From assembly GCA_963920765.1 (NCBI GenBank), contig OY987249.1, positions 18,386,483-18,450,482 on the forward strand: DNA of 64,000 nt. The letters run 5' to 3'. Origin of the DNA: Ulota crispa. Lineage: Eukaryota > Streptophyta > Bryopsida > Orthotrichales > Orthotrichaceae. How positions within the stretch are numbered: the first letter of the stretch is position 1; the number at the start of each line of letters is the position of its first letter. Shown piece by piece: positions 57,040 through 64,000 of this stretch. The translations under genes were made by a program, and so were the position numbers. The notes under the pieces are model-generated. The model did no database searches, was not told the origin of the DNA, and was given only the letters and a program-made list of their open reading frames with translations.

Positions 57040-57363
57040 GGAAAATTCCATGGATACTCCTAAAGTTTGCCATATTTACATAAATACATGTAGTTTTTCA
57101 GAAATTGCACAAATTCCCTTGGTCCATAATTTTTAGGCATTCATTGTTATATTGTGTGTGCCATTTCTTTCTCCCTTGTGTGCACACTGCTTCTTTTCTG
57201 TTCTATTGCACTCCTTGTTTTAACATTGGTCTTCAAAGAAGTAGCGTGCATAACCAAAAAATGCTTGAAAATTATGGACCAAGGGTGTTTGTGCAATTTT
57301 TCTGAAAAACCAGAGGTATTTATGTAAATATGGCAAACCTCAAGGGTATCTATGAAATTTTCC
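57040..57363. mobile_element. Inverted-repeat MITE, family D, complete copy
   Basis: Left end GGAAAATTCCATGGATACTC, right end GGTATCTATGAAATTTTCC. The arms extend about 100 bp (GAAATTGCACAAATTCCC / GGGTGTTTGTGCAATTTTTC). It defines the family that forms the cluster at 1-884. Confidence 0.8.
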
Positions 57364-57741
57364 TTTGTTAATATATATATATGTTTTTGTCACTAATAAT
57401 AGCTTTTTAAGGTGCTAAATAAAAGTGCTATGTTTTAAATTTTCATGTACTAATAAAAATATGGAAAATTGATGGAAAATTGATGACATGAAGAATAGTA
57501 TCATAAAATAGTTGAGGCATAAGAGACAAAGACCTATAGTGATAGGTATATAAAGTAATGCAACAAGGTGTAATAGCAACATGCATGCAAGTACAAGGTT
57601 GGTGAAAGGTGGGCTACAAATGTTACATATTTTTTGCAAACATGTGTTGTGGAAGGAACAATCAAGAATTTTTTGTTTTATTATCATTATGTAAATATGT
57701 AGAACAACCCTTCCTTTATCTCTATCATTGCTACTCATTAA

Positions 57742-58668
57742 CCCCTAAAGGTCCAAGCCCTTTTTTCTATGAAAGTCATTGAAACTGCCACTTTGGGGGA
57801 AATGGGTTGAAAAGTAAGAAATAAAGTTAGTTTTGCAAATTCTAATGTAGGATCTTGCCTTAGACTACAAGGTACTTGTGGGAAAACAATCAAGTCATTC
57901 TAGAAGGAGAAGAGGGAGATATTTACATCTTGAGTGAAAAAAAAGGTTTTTTTTTGTGTTGTCCAAAAAATTCAGAAGCCTTTGACCACTCTTACATGTA
58001 AAAAATTGCTCTATACAAAGTTGAGGTTTAATTTTTCCATGTAGAAGACCAAGTTAGGTATGTGTGGGAGAATTTTCAAATCAATTGGAACTATATAACC
58101 CATGGGAAAAAAATAGTAAGTAAAAAGAAGTAGAGAATGAGTCAAATCACTAAATTGTTAAGAATTTAATTATTGAAATGAAAAATGCAAATCCCAATGG
58201 TTATAATGTTGTGATAAACAATCTACTTCCTTAGGTTTTGTTTTTTTTCCAAAATATTGAAAATTGTGGAAAACAAAGGACTTCAAAGTTTATTTTAGAG
58301 TAGAAGGTCCGTAATTGCCCATAAACTAAAACATCTCATAACTCTCATCTCATTGATTGAATTTGAATGATTCAAAGCTTCCCACATATAAAAAAATCTA
58401 AAGAACCAATTCCAAATTTTTATTTGTAAAAATTAAAATTTTTAAAGAAGATTTTGGGCTGCCCGGATTGCCCTCCCTCCCTCAAGTTGCAGAAATTCTT
58501 GCATAACTTCTTTATCAAATGTCAGAATGACCAAAAAATTAGATGCTTGCGTAGGTCTTGGAACTCCCCACCTCCAATAAAAGTTTCAAAAAATCACACA
58601 AACTAGTTTAGTTTTAGATACATGCCTGAAATCCATTTGTCCCAGGGGAACAGTTGGGCCTTTAGGAG
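57742..58668. mobile_element. TTAA-type element, GGACCAAG family
   Basis: TTAA (57738-57741) then CCCCTAAAGGTCCAAGCCC; right end GTTGGGCCTTTAGGA then TTCA, a worn TTAA; 927 bp. Interior matches 46855-47764. Confidence 0.75.
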
Positions 58669-58672
58669 TTCA

Positions 58673-59647
58673 AAAAATAAAGTTGCATTCAGTTTTTGAT
58701 CCTTCAGAAAACTATCTGCAATAATAATTTTTATACAAGTACAGATTAACTAGACAATATATTCAAGAATACATAACTAATATGATACATGTTGGCTATT
58801 TTCCTTGTGTTCACCAATAATTTCTTCTTCTTTCAATTATCCAATATTATAACATGTTGTTACGTATACATTTGTATGCAACACCAGATTTTGTTAACCT
58901 CTATCATCATTCTTTTTGTCAAATTTAGAGACCTCTTTGATTGTATGTGGCTCGTTGAGACACCATGTTCTATTAAGGTAACAGCATTCATAAGCGTTGC
59001 GTCCCCATGTCTGTCACTTGATAGTGGCAGGGCTAATCATTAAAAAAATAAATAGTTGTGGGTAACTGAGTGATGATTATGGGTAATGAAGTGATGGTTT
59101 TTGGTGACTAGCATGAGGTTTGGAGTACCCATCTCACTTTTTAAGGACCAACAAGCCTTGTTTTTAGCATCTCTTACACATGGTTCCTACAATTTCAATG
59201 ATTTTGGATTTTGAAATTTTTTTGAGAACAAATGCTTGCACTTGAAACCTTGAAATTGATACCAATATTTTTGGTTTCCATTTCCTAGCTTACAATATTT
59301 TTTTCAAAGTTAGTCAATTATTTTACCTACTCCAAAACCCTTATTTCCACGCTTATGGGTGCACCTACCTTATATGATGGCTAACAACACAAATGTTGCC
59401 CTACTGGGCAATCAAAATTGATACGAATTCATGATATGTGAAACTAAAAGAAATCCTTGCCAACTATTTGGAATCGATTGATATTTCATCATATACGTAA
59501 TAGATTCCCTTTGTTGACTTTGAGTTGTTTATGACAAATGGCAACTTGAGATTAACTTTAGTTTTGACAAGTTGAGGTCAGCTTAACGTGTTGACACTTA
59601 GTACAATCCAATATCAATTTAGACACATATTATGATCCAACTTCCAT
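58673..59647. other. Intergenic, no gene recognised
   Basis: An 84-codon ORF at 58789-59043 is hydrophobic and unremarkable. Nothing else seen. Confidence 0.4.
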
Positions 59648-59651
59648 TTAA

Positions 59652-60106
59652 CCCTTAACGCCTAAACGTCACGAAAGCCCTTTGCAGCCGTACATATGGT
59701 CATATGTACAGACATATTTGAGTTGCTTTGAGGGCTATTCAAATTTTGTTATGCACTCACCATCATACAACTTATCAATATGTATGATTGTAACACTTAT
59801 TTTCAGTTGATTCAAACTTTTGAATATTGGTTGCAATCGTATTTGGTATTGTAACTCCAAAGCCCAAGAGCCCTTCAAGGGCTAAACGCCCCAGCAATGG
59901 GATCCTGTTGTTGGGATCACAAATTGATTTCACTTATGCTCTGGATTTGTACTGTGAAAATAGTCATGGCTAGTCCCCATTAGCAAAGAAGGCACTCCTT
60001 TTTCAAATCCTATTGTCACTTTTTTTGATTGTAATTTCCAAGCTCTTGTGGCCATTAAATCCCCCATTTTCTCCTAAACCCTAAAACAACTTTGGGCGCT
60101 CAGGGG
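59652..60106. mobile_element. TTAA-flanked element, 455 bp
   Basis: TTAA (59648-59651) then CCCTTAACGCCTAAACGTC; right end TTTGGGCGCTCAGGGG then TTAA (60107-60110). Non-coding. Confidence 0.7.
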
Positions 60107-60148
60107 TTAAACCCGTAGTGTGAAATTTAGAATTCAAAATCACACTAA

Positions 60149-60495
60149 GGGGGCAATTCCAATTACGTCCCATATCCCATTTGTACAAGTCCCACCTCAA
60201 TGTGATATTCCAACTAAGTTGGGTTATCAAGCCCTTAAAAGGAGTACTAAAGAAAGTTATGAATACTTTATCTAAAAATATTAGTGAGACTTGGGGGATG
60301 AAAGTTGGATCTAGCACCCACACTTTTAGCAAAGTCCCACCTTCTTTGATACCAAAATTTCCAAAAAATATTGCCATATAAATAACCAAGATATAAGACT
60401 TGGGACATAATGTAAAACACCAAGTCCCAACTTTTGACTTTATACCACTCAAATTCAATGAGACATGGGATGTGTGACATAGTGTGAACCACGCC
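60149..60495. mobile_element. MITE of family A
   Basis: Ends GGGGGCAATTCCAATTACGT and, reversed, GGCGTGGTTCACACTATGTC. Interior shares CAAGTCCCAACTTTTG with the PDC intron 3 copy. The minus ORFs over it are chance. Confidence 0.65.
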
Positions 60496-60764
60496 TAAGA
60501 AACACGTGTTGTCATTTTCCACTACTCTTTGATAAATAATCCATTATCCTCAATTTCTTTTTGACATTATTTGTAGTTAGACCAATTTTTTTTTGACATT
60601 TTTCGTAGTTACACCAATTTTTTGGACATTACTTGTAGTTGGACCAATTTTTTTGATAATTCTTTTGACCATATTTTTTTGGCGATTTTTTGACAACTCG
60701 TCCGGACTAGAGAAAGTTGAGGTTTTGGACACGTTCAACCATGATAAAATGAGTATTTCCTTAG

Positions 60765-60851
60765 CCTTTAAACGTCAATAGGGATGAAAATCGTCCCCAG
60801 CAAATACATTGAGCTAGTGTATTTGCGGCCATAGGCCTCGGCGCTTAAGGG
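60765..60851. mobile_element. Minimal TTAA-type element, 87 bp
   Basis: Left TTAG-CCTTTAAACGTC (a worn TTAA-CCCTTAAACGTC), right GGCGCTTAAGGG then TTAA (60852-60855). Little more than two ends. Confidence 0.5.
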
Positions 60852-60944
60852 TTAATTTTATTTTGAGGAGAGGGGGTTAACTTTGAAGCACTCTGACATC
60901 CATATTCTGGACAATGAATGGAGGACGTTAAGGCACTAAGTGTA

Positions 60945-61199
60945 GTAGAACTCCTCTACACTGATATGGTTGGGACTCTAAGAATTAGATTAGTTTAAGT
61001 AAGTTGTTAGTTAATTTTGTGGAAGTGTAAGTAAAGTGACCTTGAGGTTAGTGCCAGGATAGCACCAAGGAGCATTACTACTATTGAATTAATTGCTTTG
61101 GTTTATGACTGACATATGGTCTGACATTGAGATTTGTGTTATATATTAGATTATAGAGGATATCACTTTGGAGGATATTAGTTTAGAGGAGTTCTATTG
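60945..61199. mobile_element. Pogo/Emigrant-like MITE, second copy
   Basis: Right end AGTTTAGAGGAGTTCTATTG then TA; left end worn (GTAGAACTCCTCTACACTGA). Interior ATATGGTTGGGACTCTAAGA matches 56405-56639. Confidence 0.65.
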
Positions 61200-61364
61200 T
61201 AGTCCAACTAACTTCTCATTCATCCAATGTAGTACTTGAATCTAGAGAAGACCGCCTTCCTAAACTACCGAATTCACTAAATTCTAGTAAATGATATTTT
61301 TGTACAAAGATATAAGCAAAAGTGTACAAAAATTCAAAAAAAGATTGAAGCATTTAGACGTTAA

Positions 61365-61590
61365 CCCTTAAACGACGGAGAGGCCCTTTGTGACCAATAC
61401 AATACGGAGTGTTTTTCTTGTATTTGGAATGTATCCACACTTCCACTACATTTGAGATCAACAAAGAAGTTGGAAAATAGATCAATGCGGTTCTAGTGAA
61501 CTACTTGAGATCCTAGATTAAAATTTCTTACTGGTAGCAAATGACAATTATATGTCAGTGTATATACTATGCCCTATGGTCGTTCAAGGG
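61365..61590. mobile_element. TTAA-flanked MITE, 226 bp monomer
   Basis: TTAA (61361-61364) then CCCTTAAACGACGGAG; right end GGTCGTTCAAGGG then TTAA (61591-61594). Each half of the foldback at 930-1378 is a copy of it (shared TTCTTGTATTTGGAATG, ACTACATTTGAGA, AACAAAGAAGTTGG). Confidence 0.8.
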
Positions 61591-61594
61591 TTAA

Positions 61595-62290
61595 TTGCTA
61601 TGGTACAGGATGCGGTTTTTGGGTACAAGTAGTTTACCCTATTATCACTCCGCTCCTATTATCACTTTTCTATCTTCAAAAATTCATGTCTTTTACAGTT
61701 TAGTTTCAAATCCAAATTTTCAAGTATTGCAAGAAAGGCCTAAGAGTCCTTTACTAATCGTGAAATTTTTGTTCCATTTGACCAAAATTTGCAGAAGATA
61801 TAGCATATTAGCTATGAAGACCTTAGTTAGATATACAGTTTATTGCCCCCCGCCTTAGCTAAAGCAATGTCAGTTGCAAAATATCAAAAATAAATGAAAA
61901 TTGTTAACTACGTTAGCACTTATGGATGACCATAGAGCTCAAGGAAAGGAAGAAAAAGTTCAAAGATGAAAATGACAAAATATTATCATGTATGACAATG
62001 AAAATCTCTAAGGAAGTGATAAGAAAATGATAATAGGGCAATTTCAAATTTGAGTTGAACCTTGACCTTACCTCATTGTAACCTTGATAACTATTTCATA
62101 CTCCACTCATTTAAAAATTTGAAACTTGATACAAACCTTGACTTAATTATCTGCCATGTCATTTGATATATTATAACTATTTTTTTATTGATTGTTTGTG
62201 TGAGGCCCAATGATAATAGGGTAAACTACCTGTACGACTGTATAGTACAACATGACTACTTTCTTGGTTTTTTTTCTATACCACCAGCGC
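61595..62290 (+). other. Upstream flank of the MAPK gene
   Basis: AT-rich until about 62280, where GC content rises sharply toward the gene. No gene recognised in it. Confidence 0.4.
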
Positions 62291-62637
62291 GCTTTTTCCG
62301 AAAAGGCAGCCTACCGTTCCTGATACTTTACTAACTTTTCCGACCCGCTCCGCTTTGCTACAGACGTTTTGCGACCTTCCCAGGTGGCAAGTGTCACTCA
62401 AGCCTCGTCGGACGTCTCACCATTTGTTTTCTCAGATTCGCCATCGCTGGCTCTGCTGCTGCTGGCGTGGAAAAAGTCGGGAGATTGAGCGCCAAGCTTG
62501 CAAGCGAGGCTAAGCTAGAACAGCTTCTCTTTGTTTGCTGGCTGGCTGACTGTGAGAGAGATAGGATTGAGTGTGCGGGAGACAGAAGAAGAGGAGGGTT
62601 TGCTCTGCAAGGGAATGCGGGCGGCGCCGTGGTGGTG
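62291..62637 (+). promoter_or_regulatory. MAPK promoter / 5' UTR, GC-rich
   Basis: A GC- and CpG-rich stretch up to the start codon. It contains a short upstream ORF (62615-62638). An open frame continues upstream of the kinase start to a GTG at 62467 but has no ATG, so the start is placed at 62638. Confidence 0.45.
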
Positions 62638-62638
62638 A
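62615..62638 (+). other. uORF overlapping the MAPK start
   Basis: ATG at 62615 opens seven codons (MRAAPWW) and a TGA at 62636-62638. The stop and the main start share the A in TGATG. Such an arrangement could allow reinitiation or leaky scanning. Translation is inferred only. Confidence 0.55.
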
Positions 62639-64000
62639 TGGACGGCGCAGGCGCGGGAGCAGCAGCAGGTGCGGGCGGGGCCGCGGATGGGAACATCCAA
62701 GGCGTGCCCACTCACAACGGAGAGTACATGCAGTACAACATATTCGGCAACATGTTTGAGGTGTCTAGGAAGTATGTGCCGCCCATCCGCCCCATCGGTC
62801 GAGGCGCCTACGGCATTGTTTGGTGAGTGTCATGCCATTCTGATCCACTATAGTCGACGATCATGACCAGCTTGCAACTCTGTGCCATGTTTCCACTGCT
62901 AGAAACCCACTCTTTCCTTTACCGACATCTCAGGATGTTGCTAGTTTCGAATCTTTATGCGCCTCATGGATAGAGAGAGAGTCATATGAAGTGATTATTA
63001 GGTCAGACCCCATCTACCCATCTGATTAAACATGCGATTTTAGCTTGATCCTGCTGAAAACCTAAAAACCGACAAAACTTCCAGCTTGACTTTGTTTGTA
63101 GCTGGAAACCGTGTCTTTGCTTGCAGTTAGGGTTTGGATTGAGTTAGGACTTAAAACTGTCGTCTTTGCGTTGTTAGAAGAAATCCGGTAGTGTTTCAAA
63201 ATCTTCACTAAGTTTTTCAGCAACTGGTAGGTAGCCTGTTTGAATATCTTTCTTTGGTAGAAAGGCCATTTTATTTGATAGTACTGTGGGATCAATGGGA
63301 TTTGTAACAGCTGGTATGATGGATTCCTCTCTCTTATTAGCAACTTGTTTGTTAGTACAGTACAATCGTCGAAGTCTTTATTTATGGTTCTTTTCTTCTG
63401 AGCTCATTTTCTTTGAGCTTGTTTTTATATTGAAAGAGAAAGTTAATCCTGATGTGAAGGTAGTGAATTTTTTGTTTCGAAATCATTACTAAGTTTTTCA
63501 GCAACTGGTACTGTAGCCTGTTTGAATATATCTTTCTTTGGTAGGAAATTAAAAGGCTGTACTTTTTTATTTGATAGTACTGTGGGATCAATGGGATTTG
63601 TAACAGCTGGTATGATGAATTCCTCTCTCTTATTAGCCAACTTGTTTGGTAGTACAACCGTCGAAGTCTTTAGTTATGGTTCTTTTCTTCTGAGCTCATT
63701 TTTCTTTGAGCATGTTTTTTGTATTGAAAGAGAAAGTTAATCCTGAAGTGAAGGTAGTGAAATTTTTGCTAATAGAAAGTTCAAGAAGAAGCCGATCGTC
63801 GTGGTTGGTTAGAGCTGTACTCTGAAGCTAAAATTGGAGCTGGGTTTTGGTGTTACTGACTGGTCAATTGTCTAGCTTTGGTCGGTGTTTCTCTAGTTGT
63901 CTCTGCAGGTAATTTTGTGTGTGTAGTGGTATTCTGGTTCGTCAAACATGGTTGCCGAGAACTTGGACTGAACTAGGATACAGTCGACTGTACACTTGTG
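62638..64000 (+). CDS. MAP kinase, group A/B (MPK4-like), 5' part only
   Basis: Exon 1 is 62638-62822, followed by GTGAGT. Intron 1 runs past the window end, and no second exon was found by 64000. The exon encodes 61 residues plus two bases (TG) that would complete the Cys of the usual GAYGIVC. A Gly/Ala-rich leader precedes [20 protein letters not shown], then [15 protein letters not shown] and the glycine-rich ATP loop IGRGAYGIV. The [22 protein letters not shown] pattern is closest, from memory, to plant group B (MPK4-type) kinases; group A cannot be excluded without the TEY loop. It would act in a stress, immune or cytokinesis phosphorylation cascade. The exon is GC-rich. Confidence 0.88.
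63188..63753. repeat. Tandem duplication in MAPK intron 1
   Basis: A segment of 272-294 bp is duplicated in tandem (63188-63459 and 63460-63753), each copy starting GTAGTG and containing GTACTGTGGGATCAATGGGA and ATTCCTCTCTCTTATTAG. A third GTAGTG follows at 63754. Copies differ by small indels. The matching ORFs on both strands are repeat shadows. Confidence 0.92.

Noticed and set aside
62467..62637. N-terminal extension of the MAPK from a GTG
   Set aside because: There is no ATG in frame; ATG at 62638 gives a normal MAPK leader.

Overview
The window reads as nuclear DNA of a land plant or close relative. Its genes carry many GT-AG introns, the proteins are plant-type ADH, PDC, UFD1 and MAPK, TTTAGGG-type telomere-like strings occur, and the transposon types (Helitron, CACTA-like, Ty1/copia, pogo-like MITEs) are those of plants. 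The sequence is strongly AT-rich, introns are 0.1-1 kb, and there are only four recognisable genes in 64 kb. I cannot name the species; a non-flowering lineage is possible but not shown.

Layout. 1-11 kb: repeats only. 11.1-17.6 kb: a nine-exon zinc-dependent alcohol dehydrogenase gene on + with two tandem alternative first exons. 18.4-23.4 kb: a complete seven-exon pyruvate decarboxylase gene on -, convergent with the ADH gene and 860 bp away. 23.4-34.8 kb: repeats, including a decayed Ty1/copia fragment. 34.8-37.7 kb: a complete eight-exon UFD1 gene on -. 38-62 kb: repeats, with a very AT-rich block at about 39.9-48.3 kb and a complete small Helitron at 50.4-50.7 kb. 62.6 kb to the end: the first coding exon and part of the first intron of a group A/B MAP kinase gene on +.

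Function. PDC converts pyruvate to acetaldehyde and ADH reduces acetaldehyde to ethanol, so the two steps of ethanol fermentation appear as physical neighbours. The ADH copy has unusual cofactor-site residues, so its substrate and cofactor need testing. UFD1 (Cdc48/p97 ubiquitin pathway) and the MAPK are unrelated housekeeping or signalling genes.

The most striking non-genic signal is a set of repeats bounded by TTAA and starting CCC(C/T), from about 90 bp to 1.65 kb and in several sequence families. Most are complete at both ends. This end structure is what the piggyBac superfamily makes, which would be notable in a plant. Other short inverted-repeat elements have settled in the ADH and PDC introns but not in those of UFD1.
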